From Enterobacterales bacterium (lineage in GTDB: Bacteria; Pseudomonadota; Gammaproteobacteria; Enterobacterales; Enterobacteriaceae), in the NCBI GenBank assembly GCA_015654925.1, contig JAATFX010000070.1, forward strand, positions 1 through 64,000: DNA of 64,000 nt, read 5' to 3'. The notes below the pieces were generated by a model, which ran no database searches, was not told the DNA's origin, and saw nothing but the letters and a program-made list of their open reading frames with translations. The translations under genes and the position numbers were made by a program. Positions 39,701 through 48,575 of this stretch are shown here, piece by piece; within the stretch, counting starts at the first letter, position 1; each line of letters opens with the position of its first letter.

Positions 39701-40156
39701 GCCCCGCTGCCAACTCTCCAGCCAGTCCGGACGGAATACCAGATATTGATCAAAGAGGTCGGCCACCCGGGCGGCGAACTGAAAACATTTGCGCTGGTCG
39801 TCATCCCCTTGCAGATATTGGCAAATCGTCTCAAAGCCCGGCTGTTCGCATAGCCGGGGTAGCAGCGTCATCAGTTTCCAGGTCATGGCATCCTTGGAAA
39901 AGGCGCTTTCCTCTGGAATATCCGGCAGCACGCGGGTAAACATTTGCCAGATAAAACTGGCGGGCAGCGGAAACTCGATATTGGCGGCGATCCCAAAACG
40001 CGCGGCCAGCTCCATTTGCATCCATTGGGCCATGCCGGTGCTTTGCACCAGGATCACTTCCGGTTGGAAAGGATTGCGCAGCGGCCTCCCCTCGATCAGG
40101 GCGGCAGCCAACGCCTTCAGCAGATCCAGCTGGTTTGAATGGTAAACCGTAAACAT
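36719..40156 (-). CDS. recC: Exodeoxyribonuclease V gamma subunit (RecC)
   Basis: The RecBCD subunit that splits the duplex and recognises Chi through an inactive helicase-like fold. At 1145 residues it is slightly longer than the E. coli protein (1122); the extra is mainly a lysine-rich tail (EKPRREKKTSQADRTEKKLS). Conserved blocks include LVQSTGMAQWMQMELA, ANIEFPLPASFIWQMF, ICGISALPPTYLQALQALG, FHVCHSPQREVEVLHD-like LHVCHSPQREVEVLHD and LMPMRSIPFKVVCLLGMNDG. AGAGGGG lies 6 bases before ATG 40156. Downstream of ppdC on the same strand. Confidence 0.97.
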   Translation of the reverse strand: MFTVYHSNQLDLLKALAAALIEGRPLRNPFQPEVILVQSTGMAQWMQMELAARFGIAANIEFPLPASFIWQMFTRVLPDIPEESAFSKDAMTWKLMTLLPRLCEQPGFETICQYLQGDDDQRKCFQFAARVADLFDQYLVFRPDWLESWQRGERLPELGDAQEWQAPLWLALVAFTEQAGQSPWHRANLYQRFIQTLEQAQACPAGLPERVFICGISALPPTYLQALQALGRHIDVHLLFTNPCRYYWGDIRDYAFLAKLQSRKRSHYQEARENPLFRRPEDAAALFDDEGEQQIGNPLLASWGKLGRDNLFLLAQLDGVREVDAFVDPGDDTLLATLQRDILELEDHAIVGMSRETLENSLAKRLLQPADRSLSLHVCHSPQREVEVLHDQLLAMMSEDPALAPREIIVMVADIDRYAPAIQAVFGNISAGRYLPFAISDRRARHIHPALPAFLTLLELPQSRFAAEQVLALLEVPAVAARFSIDEAGQKLLRQWVAESGIRWGLDDENIRELMLPATGQHTWQFGLTRMLLGYAMDSHGGDWQGILPYDESSGLIAGLVGHLADLLMQLRRWRDILREPRALADWLPCCRELVADFFLPDSEAEAALALLETQWQQILQFGLQASFDEPVSVMLLRDELSARLDQERISQRFLAGTINFCTLMPMRSIPFKVVCLLGMNDGVYPRTLPPMGFDLMASQARRGDRSRRDDDRYLFLEALLSAQQRFYISFIGRSIQDNTLRYPSVLVSELMEYVAQSFYLPGDGHLDVDASAARVSAHIYQWHSRMPFAAQNFVDGSEQQSFAAEWLPAASAGGKAHPEFIRPLDAEQITVLAFDSLRRFYNHPVRAYFQQRLGVYFHLEETELVADEPFVIEGLTRYQLNDQLLNTLIAEEDPDQLYRKVRAAGYLPYGAFGELYWAKQRDEMAQLAETVRQQRQGDTQSIEIDLTFGDIELNGWLPQVQTDGLLRWRPGVLSMKDGLALWLEHLVWCAMGGTGESRMYGVKGEWRFAAVSVDQAKTWLLALVTGYCQGMNTPLLLLNRAGGAWLSQCYDRNSGDIDWDATCQAQGRDKLLQAWQGDGFTPGEGQDPYLQRLMRQLDEDRIQAIMLAAQTYLLPPFSRNLAETEKPRREKKTSQADRTEKKLS

Positions 40157-40180
40157 GCAGTCCCCTCTTTACCTCGCCAC

Positions 40181-40210
40181 CATGACCTTGGCAACCATGA
40201 CCTTGGCAAC
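40181..40210. repeat. Tandem 15-bp repeat in the recC leader
   Basis: Two exact, adjacent copies of catgaccttggcaac (40181-40195 and 40196-40210) lie 25-55 bases upstream of the recC start, with a degraded third copy after 40211. Read on the minus strand they form a possible nine-codon leader frame (MVAKVMVAR then stop) just ahead of the recC ribosome site. No known function. Confidence 0.9.
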
Positions 40211-40371
40211 AGGACCTTGCCGGACAGGTCTCTTTGGGATGGTGCCTGATATACCGGATATAGTCACGCCATAGCACGGGTATTCATGCCGACACTGTAA
40301 CGGGATTTCCGCTGAAAACAAGCGTTCATCACCCGCTATGCCGTTTCATGACGCCGCGCCCGCCCGCGCGG

Positions 40372-40707
40372 TTATGGGCAAAACCACCGGTTAAGCTCGA
40401 CCCGCCGCTCATGAGCGCGGCAGACCGCGGCGCTCACCCGCACGCAGCCTGTCCCGCGGGGGTGTTCCGTCAATGTCAGCCGCCAGCGTGCGGGCAGTTC
40501 CACCCGATCCGCCAGGCCCGGCGTGCGATAGCATTCCAGCGCCTGATGGGCCGCCGCCAGCGCCTGCCGGTATTGGCGCAGATCTTCCCGGCGGTGCTCA
40601 AGGCGTTGCTGATAGTGCAGCAGCGCCAGGGCCACCGTTGAAAACAGCAGAACCGCCATCATCGCTTCCGGCAAACCCGCGCCCGACTGGCGATTATGTT
40701 GACGCAT
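40372..40707 (-). CDS. ppdC: Pseudopilin-like protein PpdC
   Basis: A 111-residue protein with a prepilin-type N-terminus: after a short leader ending QSG, the mature sequence AGLPEAMMAVLLFSTVALAL has glutamate at +5 and a hydrophobic helix. This suits cleavage by prepilin peptidase and assembly as a minor pseudopilin. The rest is poorly conserved. Position (between ygdB and recC) and size agree with E. coli PpdC; sequence similarity beyond the N-terminus is modest. Confidence 0.85.
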   Translation of the reverse strand: MRQHNRQSGAGLPEAMMAVLLFSTVALALLHYQQRLEHRREDLRQYRQALAAAHQALECYRTPGLADRVELPARWRLTLTEHPRGTGCVRVSAAVCRAHERRVELNRWFCP

Positions 40708-40758
40708 TATTGCTCCTTGTTGCTCCTTATTTATCCCGTCAGCTTTGCTGTGGCATCG

Positions 40759-41229
40759 TTATCGTGGCAAATAATCCAGCCAGCCCCCGGGGCGGGGCGA
40801 CAAGCCAAAGCACGGCTTATCCCCGCCGCAGCGTATTGTTGCTAAAGCGCCGCCGTCCCCCGCCGCGGGCGCTGCGGTTGGCCGCAATTCCACCTGCCGG
40901 TAGAGGCGCAGCGGCCCGGCGATAACGTCGCCGGCGCCGCTTTCGCCGCGTAATATCCATCGGCCCGCCCGGCGATCGGCCAGCAGGCAGGCGCGGAACG
41001 TCTCGCCCTCCGGCTGCCGGCACTGCGCGTGTTCTGCATGCCAATATTGCCGCGCGCCCCATGCCAGCGCGGATTCCGCCTGGTGAAACGCGGCAAGGTA
41101 GCGCTGCTCGTCGTTAAGCAGCGCCAACGACAGATCCAACTGCCGCTGCCATGCCGCCATGACCATCAAACTGATAACCAGCACGGCCAATAACGCCGCC
41201 AGGGTGCCGCCGCCCCTCTGCGCGCCCAC
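40759..41229 (-). CDS. ygdB: DUF2509 pseudopilin-cluster protein YgdB
   Basis: A 156-residue protein with an N-terminal hydrophobic segment (LAALLAVLVISLMVMAAW) and the family feature SALAWGARQYWHAEHAQC, resembling E. coli YgdB. The frame is open to 41364, but that would cover much of ppdB; GTG 41229 begins 2 bases after the ppdB stop and gives a family-like N-terminus (VGAQRGGGTLAALL). Translation is probably coupled. The role is unknown but tied to the pseudopilin cluster. Confidence 0.8.
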   Translation of the reverse strand: MGAQRGGGTLAALLAVLVISLMVMAAWQRQLDLSLALLNDEQRYLAAFHQAESALAWGARQYWHAEHAQCRQPEGETFRACLLADRRAGRWILRGESGAGDVIAGPLRLYRQVELRPTAAPAAGDGGALATIRCGGDKPCFGLSPRPGGWLDYLPR

Positions 41230-41231
41230 GG

Positions 41232-41801
41232 TTAACCGTTGCGCCCGGCAATCACGCGGCTGAGGCGATAGGTAATGGCGGGATGGCCGCGGGCCGCGCC
41301 GGCCAGGGTCACCCGCCAGGCGCGATCGCCCAGGGGTTCGCACTGAAACTGTGTAATGGCCCACCGCTGGGTATCATGCATCTTTGCCCATCCCGGGCCA
41401 TCGCAGTGTCCGACGCCGCGCTGCGTCTCCAACGCGCCGCGGTGCAGCCGATAACCAAACGTATCGTTAATCAGGCGGCAGCCCGATTTTCTGGCATCCG
41501 CCGGATAAAAGGCATAACGCAGTATCACGCAGGAACCGGGCGTTTCCCCATGCCGCCGGGCGATAAATACCGCCGGTCCCGGACACGGCGGCGAACAGTA
41601 ACCCGCGCGCCGCAAATCTTTTTCTATCGATAACACGCTTTGCTCCAGTTGCCGGGTTAACTGCATTTGCAACATTGCCCCATGGCATTGACGGTGCAAT
41701 ACGGGAAAAAAATGCAGGCTGCCCAGCAGCACCATGCTGGTTATCGCCAGGGCGCAAAGGGCCTCCACCAGGCTGAACCCGCCCTGCCCAGGCTTTAGCA
41801 C
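41232..41801 (-). CDS. ppdB: Prepilin-peptidase-dependent protein PpdB
   Basis: A 189-residue minor pseudopilin. The leader peptide ends GQGG and the mature N-terminus FSLVEALCALAITSMVLLG has glutamate at +5, so prepilin peptidase should process it. Cysteine pairs (GYCSPPCPG, VGHCDG) match the E. coli pattern. GTG 41801, overlapping the ppdA stop by 7 bases, is preferred to ATG 41837, which would give a long leader. Belongs to the ppdA-ppdB-ygdB-ppdC run. Confidence 0.87.
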   Translation of the reverse strand: MLKPGQGGFSLVEALCALAITSMVLLGSLHFFPVLHRQCHGAMLQMQLTRQLEQSVLSIEKDLRRAGYCSPPCPGPAVFIARRHGETPGSCVILRYAFYPADARKSGCRLINDTFGYRLHRGALETQRGVGHCDGPGWAKMHDTQRWAITQFQCEPLGDRAWRVTLAGAARGHPAITYRLSRVIAGRNG

Positions 41802-42277
41802 GGCGCCATGTCCGCCCACCGGCCCAGTTCGCTGCATATCCGCACCCGGCCCTTGCCGGACAGAATGATCTTGAGCCTGCCCGCCGGATTGGCGATGACC
41901 AGATGCGCCGCGGTGGCGGTATTGCGCAAACCGGCCAGGGTGAGATATCCGGGCGCGGACATCTCCAGCCGGATATCAGCAAACGGGCTGGTCAAGCGTG
42001 CCATGGGCGCCGCGGGTTCGTCGCCGTCGTCAAAGCGCGCGGTCAGTGACCAGCCGAGTCCCGGCTTCACGGCAATACGGCAGGTATGATTGCCCCAGCC
42101 GGCGCGCAGTTGTAAACGCAGCAAAAAATCCGCGATCTGGCGGGCGCTGTGATCCAGCTGGGCCTTGTGCCGGTAATGCTGCCAGGCGACGCCTCCAGAC
42201 AGGGCAACGGCCGCCATCAGCGCCAGTACCAGCAGCATTTCCATCAGGGTAAATCCCCGTTGATTCAGGTTTTTCAT
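41795..42277 (-). CDS. ppdA: Prepilin-peptidase-dependent protein PpdA
   Basis: A 160-residue pseudopilin of the type II secretion/type IV pilus kind. Short leader MKNLNQRG, then FTLMEMLLVLALMAAVALSG with glutamate at +5. Later blocks (LTLAGLRNTATAAHLVIAN, KGRVRICSELGRW) correspond to E. coli PpdA. First gene of the four-gene pseudopilin run leading into recC. The ribosome site before ATG 42277 is weak. Confidence 0.88.
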   Translation of the reverse strand: MKNLNQRGFTLMEMLLVLALMAAVALSGGVAWQHYRHKAQLDHSARQIADFLLRLQLRAGWGNHTCRIAVKPGLGWSLTARFDDGDEPAAPMARLTSPFADIRLEMSAPGYLTLAGLRNTATAAHLVIANPAGRLKIILSGKGRVRICSELGRWADMAPC

Positions 42278-42402
42278 AATCCGCAGGGTAACGGCGAGAG
42301 TCTGCTGGCGCCAGCGCCGGCAGCGCGAACTGCCAGGCGCCGCGCAAAAGATTAAATGGGGTAATGCAAGGGGGCAAAAAAATGCGAGGGATATAGCAAT
42401 TC

Positions 42403-42438
42403 AGGCTCCCCGGCGGCTCAAGCCGCGCCGGGGAGCCT
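42403..42438 (-). terminator. Long G+C hairpin after thyA
   Basis: AGGCTCCCCGGCG pairs perfectly with CGCCGGGGAGCCT, with further pairing inside, ending 8 bases beyond the thyA stop. No clear T run follows on the minus strand, so it may act as an mRNA-end stabiliser or a weak terminator. The rest of the 42278-42445 gap shows nothing else. Confidence 0.55.
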
Positions 42439-42445
42439 ATGGGAT

Positions 42446-43240
42446 TCAGATAGCGACCGGGGCTTTGATCGGCGGATGCGGATCGTAGCCCTGGATATCG
42501 AAATCCTCGAACCGGTAATCGAACAGCGAGGCCGGTTTACGTTTAACGATCAGCTGTGGCAGCGCGCGCGGTTCGCGGGTCAGTTGCAAATCGGCCTGTT
42601 CCAGATGATTGCTGTACAGGTGGGTATCCCCGCCGGTCCAGACAAAATCCCCCACATGGAGATCGCACTGCTGCGCCACCATGTGCATCAACAGCGCGTA
42701 GCTGGCGATATTAAACGGCAGGCCGAGGAAAATATCGCACGAACGCTGATACAGCTGGCAGGATAATGTGCCGTTGGCGACATAAAACTGGAACAGCGCG
42801 TGACAAGGCGACAGCGCCATTTGATCCAGTTCACCCACATTCCAGGCGGAGACGATAATGCGCCGGGAGTCCGGGTCCTGGCGCAATTGATCAACCACCC
42901 GGCTCAGTTGATCGATTTGACGGCCGTCCGCCGCGCCCCAGGCGCGCCACTGTTTGCCGTAGACCGGACCGAGGCTGCCGCTCTCGTCAGCCCACTCGTC
43001 CCAAATGGACACGTTGTGGTCATGGAGGTAACCGACGTTGGTATCGCCGTTGAGAAACCACAGCAGCTCGTAAACGATCGACCGGAGATGGCAGCGTTTG
43101 GTGGTGACCAAAGGAAACCCCTGCTGCAAATCGAAGCGCATCTGGTGGCCGAAGATTGACAATGTGCCGGTACCGGTGCGATCCGCTTTCGGCGTGCCTT
43201 CGTTACGCACCAGGCGCATCAAATCCAAATACTGTTTCAT
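42446..43240 (-). CDS. thyA: Thymidylate synthase
   Basis: Makes dTMP from dUMP with methylene-tetrahydrofolate. The 264-residue product has the same length as in E. coli. The catalytic cysteine is in [13 protein letters not shown], with the substrate motifs [39 protein letters not shown] and [20 protein letters not shown] precedes the ATG. It begins 6 bases after lgt and is translationally linked to it, as in E. coli, where the two overlap in one operon. Confidence 0.98.
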   Translation of the reverse strand: MKQYLDLMRLVRNEGTPKADRTGTGTLSIFGHQMRFDLQQGFPLVTTKRCHLRSIVYELLWFLNGDTNVGYLHDHNVSIWDEWADESGSLGPVYGKQWRAWGAADGRQIDQLSRVVDQLRQDPDSRRIIVSAWNVGELDQMALSPCHALFQFYVANGTLSCQLYQRSCDIFLGLPFNIASYALLMHMVAQQCDLHVGDFVWTGGDTHLYSNHLEQADLQLTREPRALPQLIVKRKPASLFDYRFEDFDIQGYDPHPPIKAPVAI

Positions 43241-43246
43241 GTGACC

Positions 43247-44119
43247 TCAGGACAGTTGTTGCTGCGGGCGACGACGGTAGGCCCAGATAAACATAATCAA
43301 ACCGGCGATGATCATCGGCACCGAGAGAATTTGCCCCATGCTGACCATGCCGTCGAATAATCCGAGCTGGGCGTCGGGCTGCCGGAAAAACTCAACGATA
43401 ATACGAAACGCGCCGTAACCCATCAGGAACAGGCCCGATACGCTGCCCAGGGGGCGCGGCTTGCGAATAAACACATTGAGGATAATAAACAGCACCACGC
43501 CTTCGAGCAGCAGTTCATAAATCTGCGAGGGGTGGCGCGGCAGCATGCCATATTGATTAAATAGCTCCTGCCATTGCGGGTGCGTCGGCAGCAGGGCCAA
43601 ATCCTCGCTGCGGGAACCGGGGAACAGCATGGCCCAGGGCGTATCGGTGGTAACGCGCCCCCAGAGCTCGCCGTTGATAAAGTTGCCCAAGCGGCCGGCG
43701 CCCAGGCCAAAGGGGATCATCGGCGCGATAAAATCCGCCACATGGAAGAAATGGCGCTTGGTCCGGTAGGCAAACCAGAACATCACGATGATGACCCCGA
43801 TCAGGCCGCCGTGGAATGACATGCCGCCATCCCAGACCTTGAATAAATACAGCGGGTTGTCGAGGAACACGGGCAGGTTATAGAACAATACGTAACCGAT
43901 GCGCCCGCCTAAAAACACCCCCAGGAAACCCGCGTACAGCAGGTTCTCCACTTCATCTTTGGTCCAGCCGCTGCCGGGCCGGTTGGCGCGGCGCACCGCC
44001 AGCCACATAGCGAAAACAAAACCGACCAGGTACATCAGGCCGTACCAATGGAGCGAGACCGGACCTATTGAGAATATAACCGGATCAAACTGAGGAAAGG
44101 CCAGATAATTCGTTGTCAT
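43247..44119 (-). CDS. lgt: Prolipoprotein diacylglyceryl transferase
   Basis: An inner-membrane enzyme that attaches diacylglycerol to the lipobox cysteine of prolipoproteins, the first step of lipoprotein maturation. The 290 residues have about seven membrane segments and the Lgt signature [25 protein letters not shown] and [11 protein letters not shown] are also conserved. Its substrates in this window include MltA, YgdI and YgdR. Followed at once by thyA; the 198-base gap to ptsP may hold a promoter. Confidence 0.98.
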   Translation of the reverse strand: MTTNYLAFPQFDPVIFSIGPVSLHWYGLMYLVGFVFAMWLAVRRANRPGSGWTKDEVENLLYAGFLGVFLGGRIGYVLFYNLPVFLDNPLYLFKVWDGGMSFHGGLIGVIIVMFWFAYRTKRHFFHVADFIAPMIPFGLGAGRLGNFINGELWGRVTTDTPWAMLFPGSRSEDLALLPTHPQWQELFNQYGMLPRHPSQIYELLLEGVVLFIILNVFIRKPRPLGSVSGLFLMGYGAFRIIVEFFRQPDAQLGLFDGMVSMGQILSVPMIIAGLIMFIWAYRRRPQQQLS

Positions 44120-44317
44120 TCATCACCACGATTTATGTCATTTTCACCCCGTCGGTCTGGCGGGGCGGCAGGCTATTCGATAACGAAAAAAGCGTTGGCA
44201 TGCAGTGGGCTTGGTTCGTCCGACGCCGGCGTATCATAGCATAGCGCCGTATTTTTGGCGGTGGGCAACGGTAAATTTAGCGGCCAATAGTGTAAGTTTT
44301 TTTACGCCGCCCGCCCG

Positions 44318-46567
44318 TCAGCGGCCGCCGCGGATCAGGCCGCCCAGCCCGCGGCGTTCCAAAAACGCCGCCACCTGGTGGCGGACATCAATGGCATTTT
44401 GCGCGCTGAGCACCCGTTCCACCAATGCGCCCGCATCCTCAAGTTCGACATTGCGCAGCAGGTATTTGATTCTGGCCACGCTGCGCCCGTTCATACTGAG
44501 GGTGCGGTAGCCCATGCCGGTTAACAGCAGCGCCCCCATGGGGTCGCCGGCCATCTCGCCGCACAGGCTGCAGTCCAGGCCCAGGTAGCGGCAGTCGGTG
44601 ACGATCTTCAGCAATACTTGCAGCATGGCCGGATGCAGGCTGTCGTACATGGCCGCCACCCGGGTATTGTTGCGATCGACCGCCAGCAGGTATTGGGTCA
44701 GATCGTTCGACCCCACCGACACAAAATCCACCCGGTTAATCAGCAGCGGCAGCATAAATACCATGGCCGGCACTTCGATCATCACGCCGATACGCAGCGC
44801 GGGCAGCGGGTAGCCCAGCATTTCTTCCACTTCGCGCCCGGCCCGATCGATAAGGCGGCGCGCTTCGTCGATTTCATCGATGCTGGTGATCATCGGCAGC
44901 AGAATGCTGAGGTTGCCGGTGGCGGCGTTGGCGCGCAGCATGGCGCGCACCTGAATCAAGAAAATCTCCGGCTGATCGAGGGTAATGCGGATACCGCGCC
45001 AGCCGAGGCAGGGGTTCTCCTCATTGATCGGCGCCATATACGGCAGCTGTTTATCCGATCCGACATCCAGGGTGCGCAGGGTGACCGATTTAGCCGGGAA
45101 CAATTGCAGCATGCCCTGGTATTGCGCAACCTGCTCATCCTCGGAAGGGAAGCCGCTTTGCAGCATAAAAGGAATTTCGGTGCGATAGAGGCCGACGCCG
45201 TCCACCCGATTCCCCAGGCGCTGTTCATGCTCGGCGCTGAGCCCGGCGTTAAGCATCACCTGTATGCGCTCGCCGCCCTTCATGGTGGCCGGCTGCTCGA
45301 CGTCATCCTCCGCCAGGCGGCTGAGCTGCTTTTCCTCGCTGATTAGCCGCTGATATTCCTGTACCAGCACCGGTTCGGGATCAACCAGCAGTTCGCCGCG
45401 GTAACCGTCAACCACCAGCAGGCGCTGGTTAAGCAGCGCCGGTTGAATATCGGCTCCCATCACGGTGGGGATGCCCATGGCGCGCACCAGGATGGCGGCA
45501 TGGGAATTGGCGGCCCCGTCCCTGACCACCACGCCGACCATTTTATCCTGCGGCATCTCCGCCAACAGCGTCGCGCTCAGCTCATCGGCCACCAGTATGA
45601 AACGCGAAGGCCAGGGCGTCTCGCCCTGGATATTGTCATCCAGATGGAACAGCAGCCGCTGGCCGAGGGCGCGCAAATCACCGGATCGCTCGCGCATATA
45701 GCTGTCGTTGAGCTGGGCGAACTGTTCGGCAAACTGTTCGATCACCTGTTTTACCGCCCATTCGGCAATGGAGCCGGCGTCGATTTCCGCAAACAGCTCG
45801 CGCTTGAGCCTGGCGTCGTTCAACAGATGGGAATAAAGGTCGAAAATAGCCGCGCTGTCTTTTTGGGCATTGGCGGAAAAACGCTTGCTAAAGCGCCGGA
45901 ATTCAGCCGCCGCCTCGCCCAGGGCGAAGGTCAGCCGCTCGCGTTCGCGCGCGCTGTCCAGGGAGGAAGCTTTAAACACCTGGTCCAGGGAAGGCTGGCT
46001 GTTGTCCACCCAGCCTTGGGCGATGGCCACGCCCGGCGCAGCCGCCAGGGCGCGGATGCGCGTCTGCCGGTATTGGCCGAACAGCGCGTTAAGCTGGGAC
46101 TGGGATAAAATACCGGCCATTTGCGTGGCCAGCGTCACCATGAAAGATTCTTCGCTTTCGTCGAACTGGCGGTGCTCGCGTTGCTGCACCACCAGCACGC
46201 CCAGCAGTTGGCGGCGATGGATGATGGGCACGCCGAGGAACGAGCGGAACCGCTCTTCTTTTACCGCGGGAATATACTGGAAGCTGGGGTGATTATGGGC
46301 GTCGGCCAGGTTGATAGGCTCCGCCAGGCGTCCCACCAGCCCGACTATGCCCTGGTCGAACGCCAGCGTGACGGTACGCCCGCGCGGTTTTTTCAAACCG
46401 CGCGTGGCCATCAGGTAATAGCAGCGGCGATCGTTGTCGGCCAGATACACCGAGCAGACCTCGGTATCCATCGCCAGACAGGTTTCATTAACCAGAATTT
46501 CCAGCGTATCCGATAAACGCGGCGCAGCTGCGACCTTTTCTACGATTTCGCGCAAACGCGTAAGCAT
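44318..46567 (-). CDS. ptsP: PTS(Ntr) enzyme I (PtsP)
   Basis: The first phosphotransfer protein of the nitrogen PTS, taking phosphate from PEP to NPr and then to PtsN. The 749 residues have an N-terminal GAF domain (LVNETCLAMDTEVCSVYLAD), the enzyme I helical domain, the swivelling phospho-histidine domain (GAANSHAAILVRAMGIPTVMG, with the active histidine after NS) and the PEP-binding barrel (SVGSNDLTQYLLAVDRNN, SLCGEMAGDP). It starts 12 bases after rppH, forming an operon as in E. coli. Confidence 0.98.
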   Translation of the reverse strand: MLTRLREIVEKVAAAPRLSDTLEILVNETCLAMDTEVCSVYLADNDRRCYYLMATRGLKKPRGRTVTLAFDQGIVGLVGRLAEPINLADAHNHPSFQYIPAVKEERFRSFLGVPIIHRRQLLGVLVVQQREHRQFDESEESFMVTLATQMAGILSQSQLNALFGQYRQTRIRALAAAPGVAIAQGWVDNSQPSLDQVFKASSLDSARERERLTFALGEAAAEFRRFSKRFSANAQKDSAAIFDLYSHLLNDARLKRELFAEIDAGSIAEWAVKQVIEQFAEQFAQLNDSYMRERSGDLRALGQRLLFHLDDNIQGETPWPSRFILVADELSATLLAEMPQDKMVGVVVRDGAANSHAAILVRAMGIPTVMGADIQPALLNQRLLVVDGYRGELLVDPEPVLVQEYQRLISEEKQLSRLAEDDVEQPATMKGGERIQVMLNAGLSAEHEQRLGNRVDGVGLYRTEIPFMLQSGFPSEDEQVAQYQGMLQLFPAKSVTLRTLDVGSDKQLPYMAPINEENPCLGWRGIRITLDQPEIFLIQVRAMLRANAATGNLSILLPMITSIDEIDEARRLIDRAGREVEEMLGYPLPALRIGVMIEVPAMVFMLPLLINRVDFVSVGSNDLTQYLLAVDRNNTRVAAMYDSLHPAMLQVLLKIVTDCRYLGLDCSLCGEMAGDPMGALLLTGMGYRTLSMNGRSVARIKYLLRNVELEDAGALVERVLSAQNAIDVRHQVAAFLERRGLGGLIRGGR

Positions 46568-46579
46568 GTTCTGCGTGGC

Positions 46580-47107
46580 TTAACCCCTCTTCCGTCTGTA
46601 GGCAGGGAGAGTCCGTTGCGCGGTCGATTCCTGCAACGGCATGACTACGGTAGAAAACTCTTTCATAACCCGGCGGTAAACGTCCCGCTTAAAAGAAACC
46701 ACCTGGCGCACCGGGTACCAAAAACTGACCCAACGCCAGCCATCAAACTCAGGGGTGCCCCCGCACTGCATATTGATATCGGCATCCTGACACATGAGCT
46801 GCAGCAGAAACCATTTTTGCTTCTGGCCGATGCAGACCGGTTTAGTGTCCCAGCGAACCAACCGTTTTGGCAGCTTATACCGTAACCAGTTGCGGGTGGC
46901 GGCCAGGATGCGCACATCCTTCCGGCTCAGTCCGACCTCTTCATACAGTTCACGGTACATGGCCTGCTCGGGCGTCTCGCCGGCGTTAATCCCGCCCTGG
47001 GGAAACTGCCATGAGTGCTGCCCGTATCTCCTGGCCCACACAACCTGCCCATCACGATTACAGATCACAATACCAACATTCGGGCGGTAGCCATCATCAT
47101 CGATCAC
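46580..47107 (-). CDS. rppH: RNA pyrophosphohydrolase RppH
   Basis: Removes pyrophosphate from the 5' end of mRNA and so triggers RNase E-dependent decay. From GTG 47107 the product is 175 residues (E. coli 176) beginning [17 protein letters not shown]. The Nudix box is at 38-60 ([20 protein letters not shown]), with the metal glutamates near 53-57. The frame is open to 47161, but the family start and an AGG 8 bases upstream favour the GTG. Upstream lies the long gap to mutH with its DnaA boxes. Confidence 0.97.
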   Translation of the reverse strand: MIDDDGYRPNVGIVICNRDGQVVWARRYGQHSWQFPQGGINAGETPEQAMYRELYEEVGLSRKDVRILAATRNWLRYKLPKRLVRWDTKPVCIGQKQKWFLLQLMCQDADINMQCGGTPEFDGWRWVSFWYPVRQVVSFKRDVYRRVMKEFSTVVMPLQESTAQRTLPAYRRKRG

Positions 47108-47282
47108 CGGACTACCTCGATTACATAAAATGCAAAGATGCCCTGATTGTTTCACACTCACTCAATACGGTAAACCACTGCTTTACAAGAATGCCTGACT
47201 GCGCGGGCCGGCGTCGGCATGACGTGGCGCACGAGGTTATTAACAGCCATGCGCGTCCAGCGCCGATTTTATTCACTTTTTC

Positions 47283-47605
47283 TGTGGATAGATGTGTGCA
47301 GAACGCTGGATTAAATGGGTAAAACTTTTGGCCAACGAGGCGCGCAGCAAAACTATACATAAAAAAAAGCCAACTTTTTCAATCCGCTAATAACCAAGTC
47401 CTGGCACAAAAGGATCGTGGAAGATCCGCCGCGCGTACGCTGGGCTTCCCAGAGGTCAAATTTCACGCAATGATGACTTTATCCACAATTTGTGGCAAAA
47501 AGAGCATCATATTATGGACAAACCAGCAAAAACAGGGAGCGTCAAGGCTGTAAATAGAGACAGTGGTACCCATTTATCAAGGTTATCCCATAGATCTGTG
47601 GATAA
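47283..47605. promoter_or_regulatory. DARS2-like DnaA-reactivating region
   Basis: The 692-base rppH-mutH gap carries no credible gene but a set of DnaA boxes. A core at 47479-47520 has TTATCCACA (47479-47487), then after ATT the inverted TGTGGCAAA (47491-47499, one mismatch), then TTATGGACA (47512-47520, one mismatch). A perfect inverted box TGTGGATAA lies at 47597-47605 and a one-mismatch box TGTGGATAG at 47283-47291. E. coli DARS2, which converts ADP-DnaA to ATP-DnaA, is in this same gap and has a three-box core. The boxes are seen; the function is inferred from position and arrangement. Confidence 0.82.
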
Positions 47606-47799
47606 CATGGTGTAAGATCCTGTTCATTGTCGGCTACGACTGGTGCACAACCCGCCGCGGCCGGGCCGGAAAAAAAGCGTAGCCGACAAAAAAGATTGTG
47701 AAATCATGCTATTATTATGGCCTGATAATTAAAAAATCAATAATCCTTTTTGACCGGCCTCCAAAGGTCAGTTTTTAAACAGCATGGGGAGAATCAATT

Positions 47800-48492
47800 A
47801 TGAGCCTGCCCCCGATCGCCAAGCCCGTTACCCCGCCGGGGGACGAAGCGGAGCTGTTGGCCCGCGCAACGGCCCTGGCAGGGTACAATATGGGTGAACT
47901 GGCGGCGCATGCGGGCCTGGTGCTGCCGGCTAATCTGAAACGGGATAAAGGCTGGATCGGCGTGCTGCTGGAGCGTTATCTCGGCGCCAGCGCCGGCAGC
48001 AAGCCGGAACAAGATTTCGCCGCCATCGGCGTGGAACTGAAGACCATCCCGGTGGACGGCGCCGGCCGGCCGCTGGAAACCACCTTTGTCTGCGTCGCGC
48101 CGCTGACCGGCAACAGCGGCGTCACCTGGGAAACCAGCCATGTACGATATAAATTAGCCCGCGTATTATGGATACCGGTAGAGGGGACGCGGGATATTCC
48201 GCTGACCCGGCGCCGCATCGGCACGCCGTTGTTATGGAGTCCCAGCCCGGAGGAGGAGCATCTGTTACGCTGCGACTGGGAGGAACTGATGGATTTAATC
48301 GTGCTGGGGCAAGTGGAACGTATTACCGCGCGCCACGGCGAGGTGCTGCAACTGCGGCCGAAGGCCGCCAACAGCCGGGCGCTGACCAAAGCCACCGGCG
48401 AATTTGGCCAGCCGATCATGACATTGCCGCGCGGGTTCTACCTGAAAAAGACCTTTACCGGGCCGATGCTTGCCAGGCATTACGTGATTTAA
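47800..48492 (+). CDS. mutH: DNA mismatch repair endonuclease MutH
   Basis: Nicks the unmethylated strand at hemimethylated GATC sites after activation by MutS-MutL. The 230-residue product has the restriction-type active site Asp72, Glu79 and Lys81 in [12 protein letters not shown]. Other conserved parts are [20 protein letters not shown] and the C-terminal FYLKKTFT region. GGGAGAA precedes ATG 47800. Divergent from rppH across the DnaA-box region. Confidence 0.98.
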   Translation: MSLPPIAKPVTPPGDEAELLARATALAGYNMGELAAHAGLVLPANLKRDKGWIGVLLERYLGASAGSKPEQDFAAIGVELKTIPVDGAGRPLETTFVCVAPLTGNSGVTWETSHVRYKLARVLWIPVEGTRDIPLTRRRIGTPLLWSPSPEEEHLLRCDWEELMDLIVLGQVERITARHGEVLQLRPKAANSRALTKATGEFGQPIMTLPRGFYLKKTFTGPMLARHYVI

Positions 48493-48575
48493 GTCGCATT
48501 TTCCTTGCCTGCCGGCCTTTTTACCTGTTTATAATATTCGTTTAAGCTTCGTTTACATTTAGGTAATTGATCATA

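Noticed and set aside
47011-47360. Short frames in the rppH-mutH gap
   Set aside because: No conservation or ribosome site; the region is better explained as the rppH leader and DnaA-box area.
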